Assembly: GCF_037126285.1 (NCBI RefSeq)
Contig: NZ_CP147012.1
Location: 2,874,001-2,938,000 of the forward strand
DNA length: 64,000 nt
From: Bernardetia sp. MNP-M8
GTDB taxonomy: Bacteria; Bacteroidota; Bacteroidia; Cytophagales; Bernardetiaceae
Direction of reading: 5' to 3'
Made by a program: the position numbers and the translations under genes. The notes beneath the pieces were generated by a model, which saw only the letters and a program-made list of their open reading frames with translations, had not been told where the DNA came from and ran no database searches. Shown here in pieces: positions 34,637 through 43,843 of the stretch; the stretch's first letter is position 1, and each line of letters starts with the position of its first letter.

Positions 34637-35143
34637 ATGAAATTTTTAATCCCTATCATTCTAACAAGTCTTCTTAGTATTTCTTTTATAAGTAAAAATA
34701 CAAATACGTTTCAAACAGATAAAAATGGACTTACAGTAAAAGAATTTATTTCTTTTTTTGAAAATCGTAATAATCCAGATGCAGTTGATAAAGAAATTGG
34801 TAAAAAAGAGTGGATTTATGTAAGCTCAGAAAAACATGGCACTACACAAGTTGATATGTGGATGTTTGAAATCTATTACCACGATGTACAGTATATTATG
34901 CAAAGTATTTTTTCTCCAGAAAAAGGATTGAAAACCAATCAACTTCAACTCCATTTTCAGCATCGTCAGCCGTATGAGGATTTTGTGGCGCAGTTTGTAG
35001 ATTCTAATTTAGATCAAATTAAACAAGAAAAGAAAGGAAATATTTATATTACGCATTATGCAAACGATAAATATTTTGTTTATACAATCATTGATAGAAG
35101 TCAAAAAATGCCTTATCGTGTTACGATTGCAGAATTACCTTAA
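34637..35143 (+). CDS. Unrecognised exported protein
   Basis: The 168-residue protein has a short signal peptide (MKFLIPIILTSLLSISFIS) and a soluble domain rich in aromatic and charged residues (VDMWMFEIYYHDVQYIMQSI, HFQHRQPYEDFVAQFVDSN). I do not recognise a family. It is transcribed divergently from the kinase array, so the two could share regulation through the 225-base gap; that is inference. Confidence 0.6.
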   Translation: MKFLIPIILTSLLSISFISKNTNTFQTDKNGLTVKEFISFFENRNNPDAVDKEIGKKEWIYVSSEKHGTTQVDMWMFEIYYHDVQYIMQSIFSPEKGLKTNQLQLHFQHRQPYEDFVAQFVDSNLDQIKQEKKGNIYITHYANDKYFVYTIIDRSQKMPYRVTIAELP

Positions 35144-35178
35144 CAAATTGTATCTTAGTAGCGTTTAACTAATATATT

Positions 35179-35201
35179 TGTAGCATACACTTTAGTATGA
35201 T
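35179..35201. repeat. Degenerate member of the TGTAG hairpin repeat
   Basis: It reads TGTAGCATACACTTTAGTATG, sharing the TGTAG start and the ACTTTAGT centre with the two copies at 15013-15069, and forms an imperfect CATAC/GTATG stem. It lies just upstream of the 35223 gene. Confidence 0.4.
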
Positions 35202-35222
35202 ATATGTCAAATCAAAAAAATT

Positions 35223-35792
35223 ATGACTGAATTTATATTTTTATCGATTTTTGTAGTCTTTATTATTCTATTTGTTATTTATTCTCGTACCAAAAAATTG
35301 AGAGATAATTTTAGACATAACATGGATGAAGAAGAAATAGTAATCGAACCACCAAGACCAAAAGCTAGACGTTCTTTAGAAGATACATTAAAAGCTCTTA
35401 CACAGCGTTACGAACTTCCAAAAATAGAAGAAGAAGAGAATCCTGCTGAAAATCTATTACAAGAAGTAAGAGAACGACGAGCTAGAGAATTGGTAGAACG
35501 AAATAAAAGCTTGAAAGATATTCCTGAAAAAAAACCTATCATTCCACAACTTGGAAATCCTATTGTAGAAAGTCCAGAAACAAGACGTTTGAAAGAACAG
35601 CTATCACGAGGAACTAGACAAAATGATACAGGAAATCAAAACTATTATTCCATGAATAGCAATGAGGCACATTATAATAACTATAAAAACAAGCAGCAGA
35701 GTAGTGACAATAGATTTGGTGACCTGATGAGAAATCCTAATTCTGTCAAAGATGCTTTTATAGCTTCTGAAGTCTTTAAAACTAAATTTTGA
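35223..35792 (+). CDS. Unrecognised single-pass membrane protein
   Basis: The 189-residue protein has an N-terminal membrane helix (FIFLSIFVVFIILFVIYS) and a charged, low-complexity cytoplasmic part. That part is first Glu/Arg-rich (LLQEVRERRARELVERNKSL), then Asn/Gln/Tyr-rich, and ends in NPNSVKDAFIASEVFKTKF. The final motif looks conserved-domain-like and may be a short interaction peptide. A strong terminator follows directly. Confidence 0.6.
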   Translation: MTEFIFLSIFVVFIILFVIYSRTKKLRDNFRHNMDEEEIVIEPPRPKARRSLEDTLKALTQRYELPKIEEEENPAENLLQEVRERRARELVERNKSLKDIPEKKPIIPQLGNPIVESPETRRLKEQLSRGTRQNDTGNQNYYSMNSNEAHYNNYKNKQQSSDNRFGDLMRNPNSVKDAFIASEVFKTKF

Positions 35793-35803
35793 TAAATAAA
35801 ATT

Positions 35804-35836
35804 TGTCGCTTGTAGAACTATAAGCGACATTTTTTC
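35804..35836 (+). terminator. Rho-independent terminator
   Basis: Stem TGTCGCTT / AAGCGACA (8 bp), 10-base loop, then six T. It starts 11 bases after the stop of the 35223 gene. Confidence 0.85.
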
Positions 35837-36018
35837 TATCTGTTTTTAACAAAGTAATACCGAAAAACTATTTTATAGATTAAGATTCGTAAATTTGTTT
35901 AGCAATCTTCTACTATCCTTTTATTTAAACTGTCTTTATTCAATTATTTTATTTATATAACTCAAATTGGTTTTGATAAATTTCCCTTTAAATTAAAAAA
36001 ACGAATTTGATTTTGATT

Positions 36019-38022
36019 ATGCAAAAGTCCCCTGTTTTTGTTTTTTGTTGGTTTATTTTTTTTATCTCTCTTTTTTTTGGAGAGAATGGAAAAATTATGG
36101 CTCAAAATTCATTCAAAAGCCAAAACTCAGCTTTTGAAATAAATAAGATAACAGATAAGAATAAAGTAGAATTTATTTTAGACAAAACATTAAGAGGGCA
36201 TTCAGCAGGGGTACAAAATATTCGTTTTAGTCCTGATGGAAAATGGATTGCTTCTGCTAGTCTTGACCGAACCATTATTATTTGGGATGTCAAAACAGGT
36301 ATTTTGAGACATCGTTTGCGCTCTCATTCAGCAAGTGTTTATGAAGTAACATTTAATAAAAAAGGCAATTTGTTGGCAAGTGCTTCCGAAGATGGAACGG
36401 TTTGTTTGTGGGATTCTCGGTATGGGAAACTATTAGGAACATATAAAAATAAGCCTTTATCTCTTACAAACGGACTTATTTTGCGTTCAGTTTCTTTTGT
36501 TGTTTTTTCTCCAAATAATAAATATTTATATTTTGGTGGTGATAATGGCTATATTATGCGTGTCCGAATTGATATTCCCAATCAAATTCCGATGCAAGTT
36601 TTTTCAATTAATTCTGAAAAAGACCTTCTTTCAAATACTATTACAGGGGGAACAATTGCCAGTACAGGCAAAGAACTCATTTTTAGCGTTGATCATTATG
36701 TATATGCTATTTCTCTTCAAAACCATCAACTAGTTCGTCGTTTTCATTATTCAAAATCAGATATTAATGATATTGTAATCGGTGCAAATAAAAATCAAAT
36801 TACAGGTTGGGGATTTGATGGAACACTTATTACTTGGAATTATTTCTCTGCTAAAAAGCTAGATGTTTTTCAGGTTTCTCCAAAAGATAATTATAGTGCA
36901 GCTTCGTATAGTAAAAATGGAGAATATGTAGCAACAGGTGCAAACGGAACTGTTGCCAAAATTTGGGATGCACAGACAAAAGAAAACATAGCTGTGCTTT
37001 CAGAACATAAAAAAGTAGTACGAGTATGTCGTTTTAGTCCAATAGAAAACAAAGTAGCAACAGCTTCTTACGATGGAAGAATTTATATTTGGAAAGAAAA
37101 AACAGAAGAAGATGAGGCAGAAGAAGAAAAACAAAAACAACAAAAAATTTTGGCAAACGCTACCAAGATTGAGCAACAACAAAACAAAAATCAATTAAAA
37201 GAACAAATTGCAATAAGTACAAATCAAAAGACTGATGTAGTAAATGGAGCTTGTGATACTGTTTTTATTGATAGAATTGTAGAGAAAGTAGTTGAGAAAC
37301 CTATTTATATAGAAGCCAAAGCAGGAGGTAAAAACAATAAGGATTTGAAGACTAATTTGGCAGAACTAGATAAAGAACAAAACTCAAGTCCAATTGTAAA
37401 GGAGAAGATAGTCTATATTCGGGATACTGTTTATATTAGAGATACAGTCTATCAGAAAGTCTATGTAAAAGTAGATTCTAAGGAGGTAATCAAAAATAAT
37501 ACAGAAAATAATAAAGACAAGGAAAATACAACAAATGCGCTTACTGCTAGTACAAAAAAAGAGATTATTCAAAATCCACTAGAAGAAATTGAAAGTAATG
37601 AAAATAAAGAAGAAGTAGGAAATAATGATAACGTGAACCAAGAAGAAGAGTCTGAATTTGACAAACAATTTGTAGTAGGCAAAACTCTAAATCTTCAAAA
37701 TATTCAGTTTGAACAAGGAACGTCAAAGCTACTTTCTAAGGCGTATGAAGATTTAGAAAAATTACTATCAATGTTGAAAAAATACCCAAAAATGAAAATT
37801 TCTTTAGGAGGACATACAGACAATGTTGGTTTGCATACCGTTAATCTTCGTCTTTCAGGTGAGCGTGTCAGAACAGTTCAAAATTATTTAGTTGCAAATG
37901 GAATTTCTCGTACACGTATCCAAACACGAGCGTATGGAGGAAAATATCCAATTGCCAGCAATAGAGCAGAAGAAACACGAAAATTAAATCGAAGAGTAGA
38001 AGTTACTATACTTTCGAAATAA
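36019..38022 (+). CDS. WD40-repeat protein fused to an OmpA peptidoglycan-binding domain
   Basis: The 667-residue exported protein has a signal peptide (ends GKIMAQN), a WD40 propeller (~45-360) and a long charged linker. The repeats include HSAGVQNIRFSPDGKWIASA...IIIWDVKTG, HSASVYEVTF...CLWDSRYG and HKKVVRVCRFSPIENKVATA...IYIWKEK. The linker has Lys/Glu/Gln coiled coil and the tandem YIRDTVYIRDTVYQKVYVKV (~460-480). The OmpA-C domain (~555-667) carries FEQGTSKLLSKAYEDL, GGHTDNVG and NRRVEVTI. OmpA-C binds peptidoglycan non-covalently. I chose the ATG at 36019; a TTG 12 bases earlier is in frame. Such fusions recall gliding and type IX-associated envelope proteins, but no specific role can be assigned. 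Confidence 0.88.
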   Translation: MQKSPVFVFCWFIFFISLFFGENGKIMAQNSFKSQNSAFEINKITDKNKVEFILDKTLRGHSAGVQNIRFSPDGKWIASASLDRTIIIWDVKTGILRHRLRSHSASVYEVTFNKKGNLLASASEDGTVCLWDSRYGKLLGTYKNKPLSLTNGLILRSVSFVVFSPNNKYLYFGGDNGYIMRVRIDIPNQIPMQVFSINSEKDLLSNTITGGTIASTGKELIFSVDHYVYAISLQNHQLVRRFHYSKSDINDIVIGANKNQITGWGFDGTLITWNYFSAKKLDVFQVSPKDNYSAASYSKNGEYVATGANGTVAKIWDAQTKENIAVLSEHKKVVRVCRFSPIENKVATASYDGRIYIWKEKTEEDEAEEEKQKQQKILANATKIEQQQNKNQLKEQIAISTNQKTDVVNGACDTVFIDRIVEKVVEKPIYIEAKAGGKNNKDLKTNLAELDKEQNSSPIVKEKIVYIRDTVYIRDTVYQKVYVKVDSKEVIKNNTENNKDKENTTNALTASTKKEIIQNPLEEIESNENKEEVGNNDNVNQEEESEFDKQFVVGKTLNLQNIQFEQGTSKLLSKAYEDLEKLLSMLKKYPKMKISLGGHTDNVGLHTVNLRLSGERVRTVQNYLVANGISRTRIQTRAYGGKYPIASNRAEETRKLNRRVEVTILSK

Positions 38023-38172
38023 ATTAAATCAAGTCTAGTATTTCAACATAAAAAGTCTTACCTTGTGTTCGTATATACTTTGTTAAGTGATTTTTTACAT
38101 CAACAATTTCGCCTTAGTATCTAATAACCTAGAATTTTTATACTGCTCATTTATTTAATCAAACAAAAAACT

Positions 38173-38565
38173 ATGAACAACAAAGCTAATTTTGTGTCGT
38201 TTTTCTTACTTCTGAGTGTTTTTTTAAGCCTTTCTTTAGCTTCTTGTGAGTGGAAAAATGAAGAAGAAGAATTTGGTGTTGTGGTCTGTGACACCTCACA
38301 GGTAACACTTTCAGGAAGAGTAAAACCTATATTACAGACCAATTGCTATGCATGTCATTCTAATGCTGCTGCATCATCTTTTGGAGCAGGAATAAACCTT
38401 GAAGATTATTCAGCTTTACAAGGTAGAGCGAATAGTCCTTCTTTTTTAGGTGCGATAAACCATGCTTCTGGATTTTCTCCAATGCCTAGAGGGGCTGAAA
38501 AACTATCAAGTTGTGATATTAGATTAATCGAAACTTGGATAGAAAATGGAGCAAAAAATGACTAA
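38173..38565 (+). CDS. Mono-heme cytochrome c lipoprotein
   Basis: The 130-residue lipoprotein has lipobox Cys 25 (LSLASC), one heme-c site C58-Y-A-C61-H62 and a likely sixth ligand Met in FSPMPRGAEKL. The arrangement (RVKPILQTNCYACHSN, ending in IETWIENGAKND) matches the small cytochrome c domains of Bacteroidota envelope proteins. Electron transfer at the periplasmic face is likely. The DUF5777 and YceI genes follow in the same direction with gaps of 63 and 32 bases, so this looks like a three-gene operon. Confidence 0.88.
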   Translation: MNNKANFVSFFLLLSVFLSLSLASCEWKNEEEEFGVVVCDTSQVTLSGRVKPILQTNCYACHSNAAASSFGAGINLEDYSALQGRANSPSFLGAINHASGFSPMPRGAEKLSSCDIRLIETWIENGAKND

Positions 38566-38628
38566 TTTTTATAAAAAATCTTATAAATTGATTTACTTAC
38601 AAATAATACTACTAAAAAAAATAAAATA

Positions 38629-39549
38629 ATGAATAAAAATTATTTACTTCTGACTGTTTTTTTACTCCTATTTCTTACGTGTTTTTCTTCCCAATTTACA
38701 TTAGCACAAGATGACTTAGATGCTCTTTTAGACGAACAAGAAAAAGAAAATCCTAAAACAGAATATACAACAGGTGCATACAAATCTACTCGTCTTATCA
38801 ATCTTCATACTACTGAAAAAGTAGCTGCTGGGGCATTAGATTTTAGAATTTCGCATCGTTTTGGAACTTTAGATGGTGGAGGATATGAGTTTTTTGGTTT
38901 AGACCAAGCCACTTTACGATTAGGTTTTGAATACGGAATTAGCGACCGAATTATGATAGGAGTAGGTAGAAATTCTTTTCAGAAAACGTATGACGGACTT
39001 TTTAAAACAGACCTTCTAAGACAAAGTACAGGTGAAAAAAATATGCCTATTAGTATGACTTATGTAGGTACAGTAGCTATAAATACCTTGAAAGCAAATG
39101 CAGGACAAGACAAAACTTTTGCAAACCGTTTGACTTATACAAATCAAATTATTTTGAGTAAGAAGTTTAGTGAAGGATTTTCATTTTTGCTTGCGCCTTC
39201 TTGGGTACATCGTAATCTTGTTCCTACAGCAGAAGATAAAAACGATTTGTATGCCTTAGGATTGGGAGGAAGAATAAAATTGACAAGACGTACTTCTTTT
39301 AATGCTGAATATGTTTACAGAGTTCCAATTTCAAACTCACTACTTTTTGATGATAACCATAACTCTCTGTCTGTTGGTTTTGATATAGAAACAGGTGGAC
39401 ACGTTTTTCAATTACATTTGACAAATTCTCGTTCGATGATAGAAAAAGGATTTATTGCTGAAACTGGTGGCGACTGGTTAGATGGTGGCATACATTTTGG
39501 CTTTAATATTACTAGAGAGTTTGTTCTTAGAAAAAGCAAATTCAATTAA
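38629..39549 (+). CDS. DUF5777 family beta-barrel protein
   Basis: The 306-residue protein has a signal peptide (ends FTLAQ) and an outer-membrane beta barrel. Characteristic segments are TRLINLHTTEKVAAGALDFR, ISHRFGTLDGGGYEFFGLD, LRLGFEYGISDRIMIGVGR and the terminal FGFNITREFVLRK. DUF5777 genes are commonly next to YceI and small cytochrome c genes in Bacteroidota, as here. The function is unknown. Confidence 0.8.
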   Translation: MNKNYLLLTVFLLLFLTCFSSQFTLAQDDLDALLDEQEKENPKTEYTTGAYKSTRLINLHTTEKVAAGALDFRISHRFGTLDGGGYEFFGLDQATLRLGFEYGISDRIMIGVGRNSFQKTYDGLFKTDLLRQSTGEKNMPISMTYVGTVAINTLKANAGQDKTFANRLTYTNQIILSKKFSEGFSFLLAPSWVHRNLVPTAEDKNDLYALGLGGRIKLTRRTSFNAEYVYRVPISNSLLFDDNHNSLSVGFDIETGGHVFQLHLTNSRSMIEKGFIAETGGDWLDGGIHFGFNITREFVLRKSKFN

Positions 39550-39581
39550 ACTTATTTACTAAATCATTCCCTCTTTCAATT

Positions 39582-40142
39582 ATGAAAATCTATCAATCAT
39601 TATTTTTTGTTGCAATATTATTTGTTTTTCAAAGTGTTTCTTCTAGTGTCGTTGCACAGCGTTATACCTTGGAAGACAGTAAAGTTCATTTTTTTTCTAG
39701 CGCACCTATGGAAGACATAGAAGCTAATAACAAGGACTGTAAAGGAGTCATTGACACCAAGACAAATGCTTTTTCTTTCAGAATTCCTATTAAGTCATTT
39801 GTTTTTCCTTCTTCTTTAATGCAACAGCATTTTAATGAAAATTATATGGAGAGCGAAAAATATCCCAATGCAACTTTTAAAGGAAATATTGAAGGAAACT
39901 ATGACCTCAAAACTGATGGAACGTATGATGTTGTAGCAGTTGGAGATTTAGAAATTCATGGCAAAAAACAAGCTCGTAAAATTCCTAGTCAGATAATTGT
40001 TAAGAATGGAAAGGCTTCTATCAAAAGTACATTTGATGTGAAATTAGAAGACCATGACGTCGAAATTCCATCTATTATGTTCAAAAAAATAGCTGAAACT
40101 ATCAAGGTGGATATGAATTCGGATTTGAAATTATATGAATAA
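39582..40142 (+). CDS. YceI family periplasmic protein
   Basis: The 186-residue protein has a signal peptide (ends SSVVAQ) and a YceI-type lipocalin-like fold. Readable parts are DSKVHFFSSAPMEDIEANN, FRIPIKSFVFPSSLMQQHFN, YMESEKYPNATFKG and LEIHGKKQARKIPSQI. YceI proteins bind polyisoprenoids; in some operons they accompany electron-carrier genes. It ends the operon and converges on the next minus-strand gene 16 bases away. Confidence 0.92.
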   Translation: MKIYQSLFFVAILFVFQSVSSSVVAQRYTLEDSKVHFFSSAPMEDIEANNKDCKGVIDTKTNAFSFRIPIKSFVFPSSLMQQHFNENYMESEKYPNATFKGNIEGNYDLKTDGTYDVVAVGDLEIHGKKQARKIPSQIIVKNGKASIKSTFDVKLEDHDVEIPSIMFKKIAETIKVDMNSDLKLYE

Positions 40143-40158
40143 AATTAATTAGAAAACT

Positions 40159-41019
40159 TTATTCTATCCACAAACGTCTGTTTGGAGTATTATTTTTGCC
40201 CAAAGTAAGAATAGCATTTATTCCAAAAACAGGCGTTTGTTGGTTTAGGTTTCTTGTAGGTTTTAGTTCTTCACCATTCATCCCAAACTGAGCCAAAGCA
40301 ATAAATTGTTTGGTATGAAGTCCTGCAAAAGCTCCCAAATATATGTTTTTATGAATAGGAAAAAACCACTCTGTTTGTATGCGTTGTTCTTGAAAAAAAC
40401 GACGTTCTGAATTAGGATGTATTTTCTGAATTTCTTTAAAAAGCTCAAAAGACAATGTTCCGATGAGTTTTTTTTGTGAGTTATTTTTTGAAATACTAAA
40501 ATATTTATTTGCTGCAAACTGAAAACGAAGCCTAGAAACAGGGTCATAAAAAGAATTGTTTGATAGAATTCTTTCAATAGCAACTTGTTGCCAAAAAGCC
40601 AAATCTATTTTTTTGATAGAAGAATAATGACGTAAATGTCCACGAAGTGTAGTTTTATTAACATTCAATTCACAATATCTAAAAGAAGCCCCTCCAATCC
40701 ATTTTTGAGAAAGTAAACGTTCATAACTTATATAAACACTTTTCTGATAGAAGTAATCTACATCTGTCATTTCCATTGTAGAATGTTGTCCTAAAACTTG
40801 AATAAGAAAAATATTTTTTGTCCCAAAACTAGGATAAAAAAGTGTAGAATCTGAATCAATGGCTAAGTCATTTTTGCTTTTTAGACTAATTTGAGCATTC
40901 AAACCAAACCAAATATCATTTTCTAGTCGTACATTTTCTTTTGGATAATTCTGACTATATAAGTTTTGACATAAAAAAAAACTGATAGTCATGGAAATAA
41001 CATACAATAGTGTTTTCAT
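40159..41019 (-). CDS. Unrecognised outer-membrane-type protein
   Basis: The 286-residue protein has a signal peptide (FFLCQNLYSQ) and beta-rich sequence with an aromatic pattern typical of outer-membrane barrels (WIGGASFRYCELNV, YLGAFAGLHTKQFIAL, FGINAILTLGKNN). No family is recognised. It starts 26 bases after the stop of yicC on the same strand and is probably co-transcribed with it. Confidence 0.6.
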   Translation of the reverse strand: MKTLLYVISMTISFFLCQNLYSQNYPKENVRLENDIWFGLNAQISLKSKNDLAIDSDSTLFYPSFGTKNIFLIQVLGQHSTMEMTDVDYFYQKSVYISYERLLSQKWIGGASFRYCELNVNKTTLRGHLRHYSSIKKIDLAFWQQVAIERILSNNSFYDPVSRLRFQFAANKYFSISKNNSQKKLIGTLSFELFKEIQKIHPNSERRFFQEQRIQTEWFFPIHKNIYLGAFAGLHTKQFIALAQFGMNGEELKPTRNLNQQTPVFGINAILTLGKNNTPNRRLWIE

Positions 41020-41045
41020 AATTTATCATTTACAACTCACCATTT

Positions 41046-41924
41046 TTAGAGTACATTCAAAGTTTGTTCCTTTATTTTCTCTAGTTCTTCTTTCATCTCA
41101 ACGACAAAATGTTGCATATCAGCATCATTTGCTTTCGAACCGATTGTATTTATTTCTCTTCCCATTTCTTGAGCAATAAAATTTAGTTTTTTTCCACTTG
41201 TGTTTTCCTTATTTAATTCTTTCAAAAAATAATTAATATGCGTTTTCAAACGAACTTGTTCTTCTGCAATATCTAATTTTTCGGCATAATAGATAACTTC
41301 TTGCTCAAAACGATTTTTATCAAAATTATCAGAGTTTACAACACTTTCAATGTTTTTTTCTAATTTCTGACGGACTTTTTCCATTCTGCGAGGTTCAATT
41401 TTATTGATTTCTGCAAGTGAATTTTGAATAGAACTCAAACATTCCTCTATCTGATTCTGAAGCGATTTTCCTTCATCTTTTCTAAACTCATTACAATCTA
41501 AAAGAGCCTTTTCAATGGTTTGATAGATAGCTTTCCAATGTGATTCGATGGCTTCTTCGTTTGCTTTTTCTATAAAAACATTGTCTTGCATCATCGCAAT
41601 TCTGAAAATATCATTGGTGGGTGCATTTAATTCTTTAGCCGATTTTATCATCGCTTCGTAATAACTACTTACAAGCTGCTGATTGACAACCAATTCAGAA
41701 AAATTATCAGCCTTCGAAACATAATTCAGATTAATATAAACTTTTCCTCTTTCTAATATTTTTTGTGCTAAATTTTTCACTTCAATTTCTTTATCTGCAA
41801 ACAGTTTTGGAAGGCGAAGACTACAATCTAAGTATTTCGAATTGACCGTTTTTATTTCTGTATTAATAGTATATTCTTCGTTTTCTAGGTTGCTACTTCC
41901 GTAACCTGTCATTGATTTTAACAT
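41046..41924 (-). CDS. yicC: YicC family endoribonuclease
   Basis: The 292-residue protein has the YicC N-terminal domain (MLKSMTGYGSSNLENEEYTI, VNSKYLDCSLRLPKLFADKE) and the C-terminal DUF1732 part (AEKLDIAEEQVRLKTHINYF and GKKLNFIAQEMGREINTIGS, ending VVEMKEELEKIKEQTLNVL). YicC/YloC proteins are endoribonucleases; in E. coli YicC acts on the small RNA RyhB. I chose the ATG at 41922-41924 because the family starts MLKSMTGYG. A truncated second copy of the first ~50 codons is at 43543-43695. Confidence 0.92.
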   Translation of the reverse strand: MLKSMTGYGSSNLENEEYTINTEIKTVNSKYLDCSLRLPKLFADKEIEVKNLAQKILERGKVYINLNYVSKADNFSELVVNQQLVSSYYEAMIKSAKELNAPTNDIFRIAMMQDNVFIEKANEEAIESHWKAIYQTIEKALLDCNEFRKDEGKSLQNQIEECLSSIQNSLAEINKIEPRRMEKVRQKLEKNIESVVNSDNFDKNRFEQEVIYYAEKLDIAEEQVRLKTHINYFLKELNKENTSGKKLNFIAQEMGREINTIGSKANDADMQHFVVEMKEELEKIKEQTLNVL

Positions 41925-42132
41925 AGTCTGCTTATTACTTATAAATTGAATTTTGTTTTTTTGAAGTGATAAAGATAAGAAAGTTTGATTGAATTTAGTG
42001 ATTATCTGTTTCAAATTCCTTCTTTTATACAGTTGATTTTAGCTTATTATCTTGGAGACCAATAAAGACAATAATTATACTTAAACAGTGTCTGTAATGA
42101 TGCAACCCTTCTTTTTTTCTTCTGTCTTTGAA

Positions 42133-42150
42133 TAGAAATAAGTGAGAGTA
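42133..42150. repeat. 18-base direct repeat, left copy
   Basis: TAGAAATAAGTGAGAGTA occurs here and exactly at 46471-46488, bounding the accessory block of M20 peptidase to aspartic protease. Confidence 0.7.
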
Positions 42151-42186
42151 TTTTTGTGCATAACATAAAAAAACAGTCAATAAAAC

Positions 42187-43470
42187 ATGACATTAAAGAA
42201 ACACCTTATAGTATCATTCTTACTATTTAGCATTCTAATTTCTTGCAAAGCATCAGATGAAGAGAATGTACATCAAAAAATAGAACACCAGACAAATGAA
42301 ATCTTTGATTCTTTAGTAAAAATAAGAAGAGATTTTCATGAATATCCTGAATTGGCTGGAAATGAAAAAAGAACTTCTAAAATTGTTGCAGAATATTTAT
42401 CCAATTTAGGACTAGAAGTAAAAACAGGTTTTGCAGGTCATGGTGTCATTGGAATTTTAAGAGGTGGAAAAGAAGGGAAAAATATCGCTTGGCGAGCTGA
42501 TATGGATGCTCTACCAAATGATATGTTAGATGGAGTACCCTATAAGTCAAAAATTGAGGGAGTACAACATGGTTGTGGACATGATGTTCACATGGCAATC
42601 GGACTTGGAATAGCTGAAGTATTAGCTAAAAATAAAGAATCGATTAAAGGTACACTATATTTCATATTTCAACCAGAAGAGGAAACGTTTGTAGGAGCAA
42701 AAAATATAGTTGATAATAGTCTATTCTCAGAAATGAATCTTGATGAGATATATGCTTTGCATGTTACTGCGTTGCCTGTTGGTCAAATAATGGTTAAACC
42801 CAACGAATTATATGCTTATCAAAAAAGAATAAAGATGAAATTCAATAATAAATTTTCAAAAGAAGATGCAGAAATTCTTTATAAGGAAATAAGAAATAAA
42901 ACTATGCGAAAAAAGGATGGATCAAGTCCTTGGGAAATCCCAAAAGCTTTCGACTCTGAAATTGGACTAGTCAATCCTAATACTATTTTTAAAGATTATC
43001 TTTTTATGGAAGAAAATTTCATGATTGATTCAGATGATGAAAGCCTTGACATACAAGCTTATCTTTATGAAACAAACCAGTCAAATCTACAGAACATACT
43101 ACCAAAAATAGAGGAAATAATTGAAAACTCTATCTACAAAGATAAATTTATTTCTGTGTCATATATTCAAGAAAATCCAACAGTATTAAATGATGAAAAA
43201 TTGACAAATAATGCTGTAAATACTCTTACCAAAATTTATGGAGAAAATGCTATTGTGATGGATTATGGTCAAATTCCATATTTCAATGATGATTTTTATT
43301 ACTATCAAAAAGAAATATCAGGAGTTTATTTCTTATTAGGTGGCTCAAACGCTGAAAAAGGAATCACTGCTATGAATCATGCACCGAATTTTAGAGTGGA
43401 TGAAGAGTGTATTAGAATTGCTGTAAAATCTTTTTCATCTTTGATTTTGGAAAGAAGTAATAGCAAATAA
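42187..43470 (+). CDS. M20-family metallopeptidase/amidohydrolase lipoprotein
   Basis: The 427-residue protein has a lipobox signal (SILISC, Cys about 20) and an M20D-type amidohydrolase core. The motifs are IRRDFHEYPELAGNEKRTSK, WRADMDALP, the metal motif GCGHDVH, FQPEEE, ALHVTALPVG and the late metal ligand in NHAPNFRVDEE. The dimerisation lid domain (~225-310) is shortened and rewritten compared with typical M20D enzymes. It would cleave N-acyl amino acids or peptides in the periplasm. It lies between yicC and its truncated copy. Confidence 0.85.
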   Translation: MTLKKHLIVSFLLFSILISCKASDEENVHQKIEHQTNEIFDSLVKIRRDFHEYPELAGNEKRTSKIVAEYLSNLGLEVKTGFAGHGVIGILRGGKEGKNIAWRADMDALPNDMLDGVPYKSKIEGVQHGCGHDVHMAIGLGIAEVLAKNKESIKGTLYFIFQPEEETFVGAKNIVDNSLFSEMNLDEIYALHVTALPVGQIMVKPNELYAYQKRIKMKFNNKFSKEDAEILYKEIRNKTMRKKDGSSPWEIPKAFDSEIGLVNPNTIFKDYLFMEENFMIDSDDESLDIQAYLYETNQSNLQNILPKIEEIIENSIYKDKFISVSYIQENPTVLNDEKLTNNAVNTLTKIYGENAIVMDYGQIPYFNDDFYYYQKEISGVYFLLGGSNAEKGITAMNHAPNFRVDEECIRIAVKSFSSLILERSNSK

Positions 43471-43542
43471 AGCATATAGTACTCTCTGCCGTTGTTGGTC
43501 TTTAGTTTTCGGTTTGCCATTACGATGACCAATGACAGCAAG

Positions 43543-43695
43543 ATTTTTCACTTCAATTTCTTTATCTGCAAACAGTTTTGGAAGGCGAAGACTATAATCT
43601 AAATATTTCGAATTGACCGTTTTTATTTCTGTATTAATAGTATATTCTTCATTTTCTAGTTTGCTACTTCCATAGCCTGTCATTGATTTTAACAT
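43543..43695 (-). pseudogene. Truncated duplicate of the yicC 5' end
   Basis: On the minus strand the ATG at 43693-43695 opens MLKSMTGYGSSKLENEEYTI and continues to KEIEVKNLA, about 51 codons nearly identical to yicC, then passes into unrelated sequence. Similarity continues upstream of the ATG to about 43757, matching 41925-41979, so the copied segment includes the 5' flank. It breaks at a hairpin-like repeat (43481-43540). The product would lack the catalytic C-terminus. Confidence 0.88.
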
Positions 43696-43843
43696 AATCT
43701 TCTGTTTGCTTATTGATTATAAATTGAATTTTGTTTTTTTGAAGTGATAAAGATAAGGAATTTTTGATTTCTATAAATCATATAAATTAACCTCAAAAAA
43801 AACTTTTCTACAAAAAAGTTGGTTTGACCATAGTTTTCAGAGG

